This document shows positions 1 through 9,888 of a DNA stretch of 38,498 nt, in pieces. The stretch comes from Crocinitomicaceae bacterium. GTDB lineage: Bacteria > Bacteroidota > Bacteroidia > Flavobacteriales_D > Crocinitomicaceae. Each line of letters opens with the position of its first letter. Position 1 is the first letter of the stretch. A program made the translations under genes and the position numbers. The stretch is taken from assembly GCA_020436025.1 (NCBI GenBank), contig JAGQYP010000036.1:1-38498 (forward strand), written 5' to 3'. The notes beneath the pieces are model-generated. The model did not search any database. It had not been told where the DNA came from and worked only from the letters and a program-made list of their open reading frames with translations.

Positions 1-268
1 CTTCCCAGGCATCGGTTGAGTCAATTGCTTTAATCAAAGTTCTTCCAGAGCTGAAAGTCAAAGTGAATTCGATATGCTCCCCGCAAGGCACTGCTTCTCT
101 TTGGTCTTTGTATTCGTTGGTTTGCACTAAACTAAATTCGGCTGGTTTTAGATTGAAAGTTTCCGTATTGGTTTGAACAGTGATGGTATCGTTCGAATAA
201 TTGTAAACGTATTTACTTACGGTGTTGTCGTACTTGCATCCTGAAGCGAAAATCAGCATGAGGAACAA
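1..268 (-). CDS. Putative lipoprotein, truncated by the window edge
   Basis: About 86 codons are open on the minus strand and run off the left edge. The N-terminus has a short hydrophobic stretch ending in the lipobox-like FASGC, followed by the mature start CKYDNTVSKY, so this is probably an exported lipoprotein. The start is uncertain: the first ATG lies at 259 and gives a very short signal peptide, and a TTG at 268 or a codon further upstream would give the more usual KIIL-type hydrophobic N-terminus. The visible part contains a Cys-bearing segment (AVPCGEHIEF) and ends at SGRTLIKAIDSTDAWE. I do not recognise a family. It is divergent from icd. Confidence 0.6.
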   Translation of the reverse strand, partial: MFLMLIFASGCKYDNTVSKYVYNYSNDTITVQTNTETFNLKPAEFSLVQTNEYKDQREAVPCGEHIEFTLTFSSGRTLIKAIDSTDAWE

Positions 269-373
269 GATAATTTTGTCTAGAGGATATGGATTCGAGC
301 GGACTTGGATGATTTTACTTTTTAATTACAGAATATTAATGAGTGAAATATATAAAAAAACGATTAGATTTTA

Positions 374-381
374 TAGATTTG
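374..381 (+). promoter_or_regulatory. Possible -7 element for icd
   Basis: TAGATTTG matches the Bacteroidota -7 consensus TAnnTTTG. No clear TTG is present at the usual -33 distance. Initiation here would give a leader of about 110 nt before icd, which includes the small inverted repeat CCCG-attta-CGGG at 384-396. The assignment rests on consensus matching only. Confidence 0.3.
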
Positions 382-402
382 TTCCCGATTTACGGGAGTT
401 AG

Positions 403-2736
<2,334 letters not shown>

Positions 2737-2755
2737 TAAGATCAGAATATTAGAG

Positions 2756-2783
2756 AGCCTCGCTTATTATGCGGGGCTTTTTT
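2756..2783 (+). terminator. Intrinsic terminator of icd
   Basis: AGCCTCGC, a 7-nt loop, and GCGGGGCT form an 8-bp stem with one G-U pair, followed by a run of T. It begins 20 bp after the icd stop and lies just before the end of the convergent split lipoprotein gene. On the minus strand the stem is not followed by a T-run. Confidence 0.85.
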
Positions 2784-2790
2784 ATGGTTG

Positions 2791-3465
2791 CTAAAATACG
2801 CCCGCAAAGAATAAGATAACCATCACCAGTGCTGTAATCACGGCAATTACACCTAAAGCAATTCCAAATCCAGCAGCCACACGACTTCCCAAAACTTTTC
2901 CAATGGATCCCAGAATAATGGCGATACCTCCCACAGCCATAGCTATCCAGGCATAAATGACTCCAATAAAGCCAATACTTGCGAGCGCTACCGCAGCAAT
3001 TCCGGCAAATAAGGATAAAAGTCCTAAAACCAATCCAGCAACGTCTGAAGGAGCATCTTCTGGAGTCGCATGAGCTTCCGCGACTTGCTCCATTTCCTTT
3101 TGTATTTCTTTGAAGGATATCAATTTCTGTTGGGGATGATCCTCCAAAATGGATTCTTTTTCCTGATTTTCATAAACAGTTGGCGACTCTTCAATTTCAT
3201 TTGAGCTATGGTGCGTAATGACTTGTTGCTCTACTTGTTCTTTTTTCTTTTGTGTTTTAGTCTGAACTTGATTTTCCTGTTAAGTAAATTGGCCCTCCTC
3301 ACTTTTGCTTTCCTTTGTTTTGGCTAAATTGTAATGACCTCTTTCAGGTTTATAATGACCTTTAGTATATTTTCTTTTAGAAAAATTATGACTTACACTA
3401 TTTCGAGTAGAACAGGATCCAAGAAACAAAGTGAAAATCAATAACAAGTAGAAGATGGTTTTCAT
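2791..3465 (-). pseudogene. Lipoprotein with hydrophobic C-terminal domain, split by an in-frame TAA
   Basis: The N-terminal part (61 residues from the ATG at 3465) has a signal peptide ending LFLGSC and then the family motif FSKRKYTKGHYKPERGHYN. It meets TAA at 3282-3280. The same frame then stays open for another 162 residues to 2791: a polar, Gln/Glu/Lys-rich linker followed by about three glycine-rich membrane segments. The split product resembles, in order, the two intact paralogs immediately upstream (3558-4256 and 4437-5132), including the conserved TPEDAPSD linker before the first membrane helix. One base change would restore the reading frame, so this looks like a recent nonsense mutation, a sequencing error or a readthrough stop. 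A separate short membrane protein from an internal TTG at 3147 is less likely. Confidence 0.7.
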
Positions 3466-3500
3466 AATCACGGGATTTTAGATCATAAATCTGTACAATA

Positions 3501-3533
3501 TAAAATAAAAAAAGCCCTGTCAAACAGGGCTTT
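3501..3533 (-). terminator. Intrinsic terminator of the 3558-4256 lipoprotein gene
   Basis: Read on the minus strand, AAAGCCCTGT-TTG-ACAGGGCTTT is a perfect 10-bp stem followed by TTTTATTTTA. It lies 24 bp past the stop codon and separates this gene from the split paralog. Confidence 0.9.
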
Positions 3534-3557
3534 ACTATATAAATGAATTGAATTGTT

Positions 3558-4256
3558 TTAGAAAAGAATAACAAAAAGTAGCCAGAATAAGAAGACAACG
3601 ATCGTTGCGACTCCAAAAGACATACCTATATATCCCATTACATTTCCATCAATAATTAGGGAGGCTGTACCAAGTCCAATCGCTATGATTGCAAAGGCCA
3701 AGGCTGTCCATCCAGCCCAAATTACAAAAGGATAGAAAAATGCCATAATTATAAAAATGAAAGAAAGCACTCCCAATACAAGTGCAATTAATCCTAAGAT
3801 CCATCCGATATCACCAGCCGGTGAGGCTTCTGGTGTACTTGAAGTATTGGTATTTTGTTGCTCCACTTCAAGAGGTTCATTTGTTTTGGATACTTTTTGA
3901 TCCTCCAAAAGCAGTTGATCCTGTCCTGATTTTTCAGGTTTTGTATCTACAGAATTTCTAACCTTTACAGGTTGTACTTCATTATTTTCTGCAACCTCAG
4001 TTTCCTTTTGATTTCGAATTTCCTTTTTGGAGTTCTTTTCAGATTTTACTTTGTAATCTTGTTTTGACAGGTTTTTGTCTTTGGAGACTACATATTTTGT
4101 ATCCTCTGATTTTTCTCCTTTGGCAACATTGTAATTTCCACGTTCAGGCTTGTATTTTCCTTTGGTGTATTTTCTTTTTGAAAAAGCCATGTTTCCTGAG
4201 GAACAGGACCCTAGAAACAGTGCAATGACAAGTAATAAGTAAATTTTGTTCTTCAT
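3558..4256 (-). CDS. Lipoprotein with basic N-terminal motif and hydrophobic C-terminal domain (paralog 2)
   Basis: 232 residues from the ATG at 4256; a TTG six bases upstream would only add two residues. The signal peptide ends LFLGSC, giving a mature Cys followed by SSGNMAFSKRKYTKGKYKPE. A long Lys/Glu/Ser-rich, low-complexity linker (about residues 40-145) includes the repeated YxV-K pattern (TKYVVSKDK, DYKVKSEK). After TPEASPAGD come about three hydrophobic, Gly/Ala-rich segments (about residues 150-230). A lipid anchor combined with several membrane helices suggests an inner-membrane protein with a periplasmic tail. I do not recognise a named family. It is flanked by paralogs on both sides, each with its own terminator, so the three appear to be separate transcription units. 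Confidence 0.85.
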   Translation of the reverse strand: MKNKIYLLLVIALFLGSCSSGNMAFSKRKYTKGKYKPERGNYNVAKGEKSEDTKYVVSKDKNLSKQDYKVKSEKNSKKEIRNQKETEVAENNEVQPVKVRNSVDTKPEKSGQDQLLLEDQKVSKTNEPLEVEQQNTNTSSTPEASPAGDIGWILGLIALVLGVLSFIFIIMAFFYPFVIWAGWTALAFAIIAIGLGTASLIIDGNVMGYIGMSFGVATIVVFLFWLLFVILF

Positions 4257-4304
4257 AGTCAATTGATATTTAAGTAAGTAAAGTTCGAATATACAAAATT
4301 ATGT

Positions 4305-4334
4305 AATAAAAAAAGGTGGTCACGGACCACCTTT
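4305..4334 (-). terminator. Second (downstream) terminator after the 4437-5132 gene
   Basis: On the minus strand AAAGGTGGTC-CGT-GACCACCTTT is a perfect 10-bp stem followed by an uninterrupted T-run. No gene lies between it and the terminator at 4383-4415, so the two act in tandem before the next paralog begins at 4256. Confidence 0.85.
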
Positions 4335-4382
4335 CTATATATTCAATTTTATATGTTCACTTAGATGAAGCAGTGATAGAAT

Positions 4383-4415
4383 AAAAATAAAAAAACGGGT
4401 CATAATTTGACCCGC
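4383..4415 (-). terminator. First terminator after the 4437-5132 gene
   Basis: On the minus strand CGGGTC-AAATTAT-GACCCG is followed by TTTTTTTATTTTT. The stem starts 22 bp past the stop codon. Confidence 0.85.
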
Positions 4416-4436
4416 TTAAAGTTTTAAAAGTACTTT

Positions 4437-5132
4437 TTATAGAATGCCTACGCCCCAAAGAATAGCCCAAAGAATAGCAAGTGCAATTGCTACAGCTGAA
4501 GCAATAACTCCCCAGAAATTCCAAACGGTTTTTCCTCCAATAATCCATGAAGCAATCGAACAACCCAGGCCAATTATTCCAAGACCTATAGCTCCATAGG
4601 CAAAGAAATAGGGTAAAAATCCTAAGATTGCAACTAAAAGCGCGAGTAATCCAAATGCAAACCCAATATAACCAAGAATTTCTGCAGCATCAGCTGGTGC
4701 CTTTTTTGGTGTATTTGGAGTAGCATCACTTGAGTTTTCAATTACTGGCTCATCTACTATCGTAGCTTTTACCTCCGTAACTTGATCTTCAAATACTACA
4801 TTTTGGTTTTTATTCTCAACTACAGCAACCTCCTGTACCTTTTCGTTTTTTACTTCTTTAACTACTGGAGTATTTTCTCTTTTAGCAACAGTTTCTTCAT
4901 TCTTCACTTTAGAATTTGAGACCTTGTAATTTTGCTTGGAAGGATTCTTTTCAGTTTTCACAACATACTTTGTGTCATCAGATTTATTATCCGATTTAGC
5001 TACTTTGTAGTCGTTCTTTTCTGGTTTATACTTCCCTTTGGTATATTTTCTTTTTGAAAACGCCATGTTCCCAGTCGAGCAAGAGGCCAGAAAGATTAAA
5101 CTTCCAACAAGAATGAATGTAAAATTTTTCAT
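4437..5132 (-). CDS. Lipoprotein with basic N-terminal motif and hydrophobic C-terminal domain (paralog 3)
   Basis: 231 residues from an ATG. The signal peptide ends IFLASC, followed by STGNMAFSKRKYTKGKYKPE, nearly identical to paralog 2. The central linker is rich in Lys, Val, Glu and Asn and repeats the TKYVVKTEKNPSKQNYKV pattern. After TPKKAPADAAE come three to four hydrophobic segments up to the C-terminus (about residues 150-231), rich in Ala, Gly, Ile and Trp. The N-terminal basic motif and the boundary of the membrane domain are the best conserved parts across the three paralogs, while the linkers vary freely. The function is unknown. Two terminators follow the gene, and a 209-bp AT-rich gap separates it from the divergent amidotransferase gene. 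Confidence 0.87.
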   Translation of the reverse strand: MKNFTFILVGSLIFLASCSTGNMAFSKRKYTKGKYKPEKNDYKVAKSDNKSDDTKYVVKTEKNPSKQNYKVSNSKVKNEETVAKRENTPVVKEVKNEKVQEVAVVENKNQNVVFEDQVTEVKATIVDEPVIENSSDATPNTPKKAPADAAEILGYIGFAFGLLALLVAILGFLPYFFAYGAIGLGIIGLGCSIASWIIGGKTVWNFWGVIASAVAIALAILWAILWGVGIL

Positions 5133-5316
5133 AAGAGTTATTTTAGTTTTAAATACATTATGTATGCTAATCTACAAAAATTAAACTCATTAATTGTTCA
5201 ATACTTGTATGGATTTATATCATTTATTTTCGTGTTTTTAGTCATTCAATCATCAAATGTTCCATTCAATTCTATCATAAAGAGTTGTAATCCTCTCAAT
5301 TGCTTTTAAAATAATC

Positions 5317-5324
5317 TAAATTTG
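5317..5324 (+). promoter_or_regulatory. Possible -7 element upstream of the amidotransferase gene
   Basis: TAAATTTG fits TAnnTTTG. It lies 17 bp before the ATG and would give a very short leader. The nearest TTG (5300-5302) is closer than the usual -33 spacing. Confidence 0.25.
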
Positions 5325-5341
5325 AACTCAATTTTTAGAGC

Positions 5342-5914
5342 ATGAGAATCCTGATGATCGATAATTACGATTCTTTTACATTTAATTTGGTTCATTACTT
5401 GGAATCAAATGAAAATGTAGAAGTCACGGTTTGGAAAAACGACCAGATTCAATTTGACCGTATTCCTTCTTTCGATCGAATTGTAATTTCTCCGGGGCCG
5501 GGACTTCCTTCAGAATCAGGCGAGATTATCGAAGTCATTCAAAATTTCTCAGGAAAAAAACCCATTTTGGGAATTTGCATGGGTCACCAAGCTATTGGAG
5601 AAGCTTTTGGAGCACGACTTAAAAATTTAAATGAGGTTTTACACGGTGTGGCAACGAATGCGATCATACAGGGGCAGGAGCCCATCTTCCAAAGCTTGGG
5701 AGAAGAATTTGAAATTGGACGTTACCATTCCTGGGTAATTGATCCAGCAACTCTTTCGGAAGATTTTGTGGTAACCCTGAAAGACGAAAAGGGTGAAATC
5801 ATGGCCATTCGACACAAAGAGTTTGACTTGGTCGGACTACAATTTCACCCTGAATCGGTATTAACACCAAAGGGATTTGAGATGATTCAAAATTGGTTAG
5901 ATCTTGATGCCTAG
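5342..5914 (+). CDS. pabA: Aminodeoxychorismate/anthranilate synthase component II (glutamine amidotransferase)
   Basis: A class I glutamine amidotransferase of the TrpG/PabA group, which releases ammonia from glutamine for a chorismate-using partner (folate or tryptophan synthesis). The start MRILMIDNYDSFTFNLVHYL is typical. The oxyanion motif SPGPG is at residues 50-54, the nucleophile Cys79 lies in GICMGHQ, and the remaining triad is His169 and Glu171 in FHPES. At 190 residues it has the full length of the family. No trpE or pabB lies beside it, so the partner must be encoded elsewhere, and the choice between pabA, trpG and a shared subunit cannot be made from this sequence. The 3' end overlaps the convergent OmpA-domain gene by 18 bp. 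Confidence 0.9.
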   Translation: MRILMIDNYDSFTFNLVHYLESNENVEVTVWKNDQIQFDRIPSFDRIVISPGPGLPSESGEIIEVIQNFSGKKPILGICMGHQAIGEAFGARLKNLNEVLHGVATNAIIQGQEPIFQSLGEEFEIGRYHSWVIDPATLSEDFVVTLKDEKGEIMAIRHKEFDLVGLQFHPESVLTPKGFEMIQNWLDLDA

Positions 5915-7321
5915 GTATTGGGCCAAATCTTCACTGGATTTTATTTCATCGCTTACATCTTTCATTATTATTGTATAATTATGATTGTTTTTTAAATCCA
6001 TTTCCTGAAGCTGTCCTTTTTCAGTCAGATATAATTTTCCTGAATTAGTAAATAATGCTAATACATTGTTTGCTTTAGAATTACAAATAAAGCTTTTAGG
6101 GTCAAAACTGAATGCGCCATTGTAGTTTAAATCAATAAGAGAGAGTATCTTGGGACCGTTTATTTTATTTCCTTTATCATCAACATAATCAGCCAAAACA
6201 TTTGTTTGATTCTCTAATCGATAGATCTGATCGCAATTGTAAACCCCAAAGCTTTCAACGTTTAAACCTTTAACAATATCTGGGTATGTGTGACCGGCAT
6301 CATTTGAGGTTCCATCGCCAAGTAAAGTTGCATCTTCTCTGTTTCCATCGTCTTTGAAAGGCATATGAGGTTTCCATCCAATGAATTTATCTTTTTTGTT
6401 TATTTTTCGAGTAAATATCCAACGCTCTCCCTTTCTTTTTTTAATTTTCATACTTACTTCGCTAGTGATATTAAAATCAGGAATCATTGAATTCGGTTTT
6501 TCTTTATTTATGTTTTGAATTATATTCCATTTGCCGTTTTCCTTCAATTGATAGAAGTCAATATTATCTGGCTTTTGTATGAGAGAATAATCAATTCTTA
6601 ATTTTTTGTTTTCAGCGATTTCTATTCTTTTCCCTTCACTTGAACCGGTAATTTCAAACATTCCTGCACTATTAAAATTCCATTCTTCATTGTTTCTTTT
6701 ATAAGTCATGGGAATGCCTGAAAACGCGATTTCAGCGGAATTTGTGTATTCAGAAAAGGAAAGTTTAACCTCAGACTGAACAAGATTTCCGTTTGCGTCT
6801 ATAAATGCATCCTTAGGAATGAATAGCATTGTACCTCTTTCTCCTATGATAAGTGATGTATCTGCTTTAGGATCTATATTGAATATTACTTTTTTACCGA
6901 TGAACGATTCTGGTATTTGAAAATCAAAATACTCTACCAAAATTTCTACTCTTCGATTAGATTGTTTTCCCATATCATCCAAGTTTGATGCTACAGGTTT
7001 TTCTTCACCTTGAAAGTTGATTTCGAACTTTTTCTGATCCAAGGCAAGAGCATTGAATTTTTGCTGTACGGTTTCTGCTCTATTTCTAGATAATTCTTGA
7101 TTGTAGACTAGACTTCCATCACTATCTGTATGACCAATAATCTCAATTTTTTTAATATTCTCAACATCCAGCTTTTGTATAAATAGATCCAATTGATCGC
7201 TTGCATTTTCATTCAAAGCATAGCTGTCGTAATCAAACAAAATAACTTCTTGGGTACTTTGAGCAAAAAGCATACTTTTCCCAGTAAGGCAAATCACTGC
7301 CAGTGCAATTCGTGTTTTCAT
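5897..7321 (-). CDS. Secreted protein with N-terminal OmpA-like domain
   Basis: 474 residues. A signal peptide (about 1-20, ending MLFAQ) leads into an OmpA/MotB-type peptidoglycan-binding domain (about 24-133): VILFDYDSYALN, then IEIIGHTDSDGS (60-70), LSRNRAETV (77-85) and NRRVEILVEY (122-131), which carry the family Asp and Arg that contact diaminopimelate. The rest (about 140-474) is a different, beta-rich region with GTMLFIPKDAF (163-173), FSGIPMTY (200-207) and FNSAGMFEI (216-224). From memory this signature recurs in many Bacteroidota envelope proteins, but I cannot name the domain securely. The usual order, with OmpA at the C-terminus, is reversed. It probably lies in the periplasm bound to the cell wall. 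The gene stands alone. Confidence 0.82.
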   Translation of the reverse strand: MKTRIALAVICLTGKSMLFAQSTQEVILFDYDSYALNENASDQLDLFIQKLDVENIKKIEIIGHTDSDGSLVYNQELSRNRAETVQQKFNALALDQKKFEINFQGEEKPVASNLDDMGKQSNRRVEILVEYFDFQIPESFIGKKVIFNIDPKADTSLIIGERGTMLFIPKDAFIDANGNLVQSEVKLSFSEYTNSAEIAFSGIPMTYKRNNEEWNFNSAGMFEITGSSEGKRIEIAENKKLRIDYSLIQKPDNIDFYQLKENGKWNIIQNINKEKPNSMIPDFNITSEVSMKIKKRKGERWIFTRKINKKDKFIGWKPHMPFKDDGNREDATLLGDGTSNDAGHTYPDIVKGLNVESFGVYNCDQIYRLENQTNVLADYVDDKGNKINGPKILSLIDLNYNGAFSFDPKSFICNSKANNVLALFTNSGKLYLTEKGQLQEMDLKNNHNYTIIMKDVSDEIKSSEDLAQYLGIKI

Positions 7322-7455
7322 GATTTCTAAGATTTAAAGTTTAATGTAGGTCTATGCCATATACCATTAGTTCAATGCTAACGCTTGTTTATGGTCAATG
7401 AAAAGTAGTGCGAAAAGTTACAAGAAGGAAAACGGCTAAACAGAAATTCTATTGT

Positions 7456-8463
7456 CTAATACAATATTTTATACTTCGTAGCCGGCTGAATTTCTTCGGG
7501 AAGATCTTCTTCTTCGATCATTTGTAGGATGTCCCTCTCAATGGATCTGGAAATGGCGGTGATGGGAACATCGTTGTACAATCCTTCAAATGGATTTTCA
7601 GAATACTCTCCCATGGATTCCATTAACCAGAATACCCAAGAAACCACCACGGCAAAAGGAATGGCAAGCCAAATCATGTGTTCGTGCGGAAGATCGTCAA
7701 AAGCTCTCAAAATTGAAAAAGGGAGTAATACAATAAAAATGACCACAATGTAATAATTTGCCGAAGCGTACTGTCTTGGAAACGGAAAGTTCTTAATGCG
7801 TTCTGATTTCCCCTGAAGCTCATACATCTCCTGAATCAGATCCTGCAACTTAATGTGCTCGAATGTATCGATATAACCTCCTTCTTTCAATTTTTTCAGG
7901 TCTTTGGACTGCAAACTTAAAATATGAGAAGCTTTATTTCCCTTTTGCATGAGGTATTGAAATTCCTCACTTGACAGGTATTTTTTTAATTCGTCAAAAT
8001 TGATCTCTCCAGTTTGAATTCCAAGCATTTTCCTGAATTCCATGTCGTATCCAGTTTTGTGCTCCCATTCTTTTAATTCTCTCAACTGCAAAGTCATGGC
8101 TCGGAGCCAGGCAATATGTCTGTAAATCAGTCTTTTGTGAATGACTTTAAGTTCTTCTTCGGATTCCTCTTTTTTAATGAAATCCCTCACGGTTACTCCA
8201 AAGGTTCTGGAATTATTGACTATCCCGCCCCAAATTTTGCGTGCTTCCCACAATCTTTCATAGGAGGAATTATTCTTAAAACCTAGGTAAAAGGCAGTGG
8301 CAATCCCTACCAAACTAATTGGTTCCCAAGGGATGATCATCCAGTCAAAGTCACAGAAATAGTAAATGCAAACCACCGAAGTGTCGAAAAGGATGAACAA
8401 GTACAATTTCTTTCTTGTCCAATTCAGTGTTTGAATAAAAGGATATCGTTTGCCTGCCTGCAT
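7456..8463 (-). CDS. Bestrophin-like membrane channel (UPF0187 family)
   Basis: 335 residues. Bacterial bestrophin homologues are pentameric inner-membrane ion channels. The family pattern is clear: an N-terminal pair of membrane helices (about 20-38 and 45-65), then FKNNSSYERLWEARKIWGG and IVNNSRTFG (about 63-90), a cytoplasmic helical region, a second helix pair (about 232-275), and YSENPFEGLYNDVPI with SIERDIL near the end. ATG start. It follows the DEAD-box helicase gene by 30 bp on the same strand and may be co-transcribed with it. Ion selectivity cannot be judged from the sequence. Confidence 0.88.
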   Translation of the reverse strand: MQAGKRYPFIQTLNWTRKKLYLFILFDTSVVCIYYFCDFDWMIIPWEPISLVGIATAFYLGFKNNSSYERLWEARKIWGGIVNNSRTFGVTVRDFIKKEESEEELKVIHKRLIYRHIAWLRAMTLQLRELKEWEHKTGYDMEFRKMLGIQTGEINFDELKKYLSSEEFQYLMQKGNKASHILSLQSKDLKKLKEGGYIDTFEHIKLQDLIQEMYELQGKSERIKNFPFPRQYASANYYIVVIFIVLLPFSILRAFDDLPHEHMIWLAIPFAVVVSWVFWLMESMGEYSENPFEGLYNDVPITAISRSIERDILQMIEEEDLPEEIQPATKYKILY

Positions 8464-8493
8464 TTGAGTTCTTACTTGAATTTGTCGACAATA

Positions 8494-9741
8494 CTATTGT
8501 CCATTTGGTTTAGGTTTATGGTTCTTGTGAAACGGTTTTTTCCCTTTCCCTTTTTTACCGTAAAACCGTTTTTTATTATTTCTAGGCTGGATCTCTCTCC
8601 ATTCAGGTCCTTGACCCAATTCTTCCGGTAAATCCAGTCTTGGGATTTCCATTTCAATCAGCCTCTGAATTTTTTGAATTCGTTTAAGGTCTTCCTCATT
8701 TACCAGGGTAAAAGCTTCTCCTTTGGTGTTGGCTCTAGCAGTTCTTCCAATTCGGTGTACATAATCTTCGGCATCTCTCGGGCAAGCATAATTGATCACC
8801 ATATTGATTTCTTTGATGTCAATTCCACGACTCATTACATCCGTGGCCACTAAGATTCTTACTCTTCTGGCTCTGAATTTCCGCAGTACTTCTTCTCTTT
8901 CTTCTTGCTCCAAATTGGAGGATATTCCAGAGGCTTTGTATCCTTTTTTACGAAGTGCTTTAACTATATCAGAAACATTACTTTTTGTTGAGGTAAAAAT
9001 GATGATGCTGTCATAGTCCGGCCTTTCTTTCAGGATATGATCTATGGTTCCAATTTTCTGCTCATTGTGTGTTAAGTAAACAAACTGACTCACCCCTTCA
9101 GCAGGTTTGGAAATGGATAGGGAAATTTGATCTGGTTGTTTGCATATTTTTTTAGCCAGCTGAATAATTTTTGGAGGCATGGTGGCACTGAATAGCAAGG
9201 TTTGTTTGGATTCAGGTAAATAGTTAAAAATGGCATTCAAGTCGTTAATGAATCCCATGTCCAGCATTTTGTCTGCTTCATCCAAGATTAAATGTTCCAG
9301 TTGATCAAACTTAACATAACCCATTTTTAAATGAGATAGGAGTTTCCCAGGTGTCGCAACAATAATGTCACAACCATCGGAAAGGGCTTGTTTTTGCTCG
9401 TCCCAATCTGATCCGGACCCCCCGCCATAGATGGCAATCGAACTTACCGAAACAAAATAAGACAACCCTTGAATTTCCTGTTCAATTTGAACGGCTAATT
9501 CTCTTGTTGGACAAATGATCAGAGTATTAATGGAAGAGTCTTGTTTCCCTACAAGTTTGTTGAGAATTGGTAGCACAAATGCCACGGTTTTCCCGGTCCC
9601 AGTTTGGGCACAGGCAATTAAATCTTTGTTCGCTAAAATTTTTGGAATCGCTTGCTCCTGAATTTCAGTACAATCTTCGAAGCCCATGTAATCAATGGCC
9701 TCAAGTAATTCATCTTTTAGATCGAGTTCTTTAAATTTCAT
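8494..9741 (-). CDS. rhlE: DEAD-box ATP-dependent RNA helicase, RhlE type
   Basis: 415 residues. It unwinds RNA duplexes, with likely roles in ribosome assembly or RNA decay; cytoplasmic. The Q motif is around residue 28 (IQEQAIP), motif I is AQTGTGKT (45-52), Ia is PTRELAVQ (79-86), and II is DEAD (154-157). Motif III is SAT (185-187), and motif VI is HRIGRTAR in the second RecA-like domain. The C-terminal tail (about the last 30 residues) is very rich in Lys, Gly and Arg, as in RhlE-like proteins, and probably binds RNA. Assignment to RhlE rather than DeaD or SrmB rests on the short tail and overall length and is less certain than the helicase call. Confidence 0.9.
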   Translation of the reverse strand: MKFKELDLKDELLEAIDYMGFEDCTEIQEQAIPKILANKDLIACAQTGTGKTVAFVLPILNKLVGKQDSSINTLIICPTRELAVQIEQEIQGLSYFVSVSSIAIYGGGSGSDWDEQKQALSDGCDIIVATPGKLLSHLKMGYVKFDQLEHLILDEADKMLDMGFINDLNAIFNYLPESKQTLLFSATMPPKIIQLAKKICKQPDQISLSISKPAEGVSQFVYLTHNEQKIGTIDHILKERPDYDSIIIFTSTKSNVSDIVKALRKKGYKASGISSNLEQEEREEVLRKFRARRVRILVATDVMSRGIDIKEINMVINYACPRDAEDYVHRIGRTARANTKGEAFTLVNEEDLKRIQKIQRLIEMEIPRLDLPEELGQGPEWREIQPRNNKKRFYGKKGKGKKPFHKNHKPKPNGQ

Positions 9742-9767
9742 TGTGATTAATACTTAGTCCGTTCCAA

Positions 9768-9888
9768 GCGATGCCCTGAGAGGCAGCCGAAGGGTACCAA
9801 GATTTTTAATTCATAACCATCACCCCACTCTTGCTCTTGCCCAATACTCTTGCTCTATACTCTTGCTCAAAACTCTTGCTCAAATCTC
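9768..9888 (-). repeat. Intergenic 13-nt tandem repeat and GC-richer motif
   Basis: The gap between the SDR gene and the helicase gene holds about four direct copies of a 13-nt unit (ACTCTTGCTCAAA on the plus strand) at 9827-9884. The first copy is extended by a few bases and the last two are identical. Beside it, 9768-9796 is a GC-richer stretch with inverted ends (CCCTGAGAGG ... GAAGGG), a type often dispersed in Bacteroidota intergenic DNA. No terminator is evident. Confidence 0.65.

Noticed and set aside
2791..3147. Independent 118-residue membrane protein starting at an internal TTG
   Set aside because: The frame continues upstream without interruption to the TAA at 3280 and matches the linker of the paralogs, so it is the second half of a split gene.
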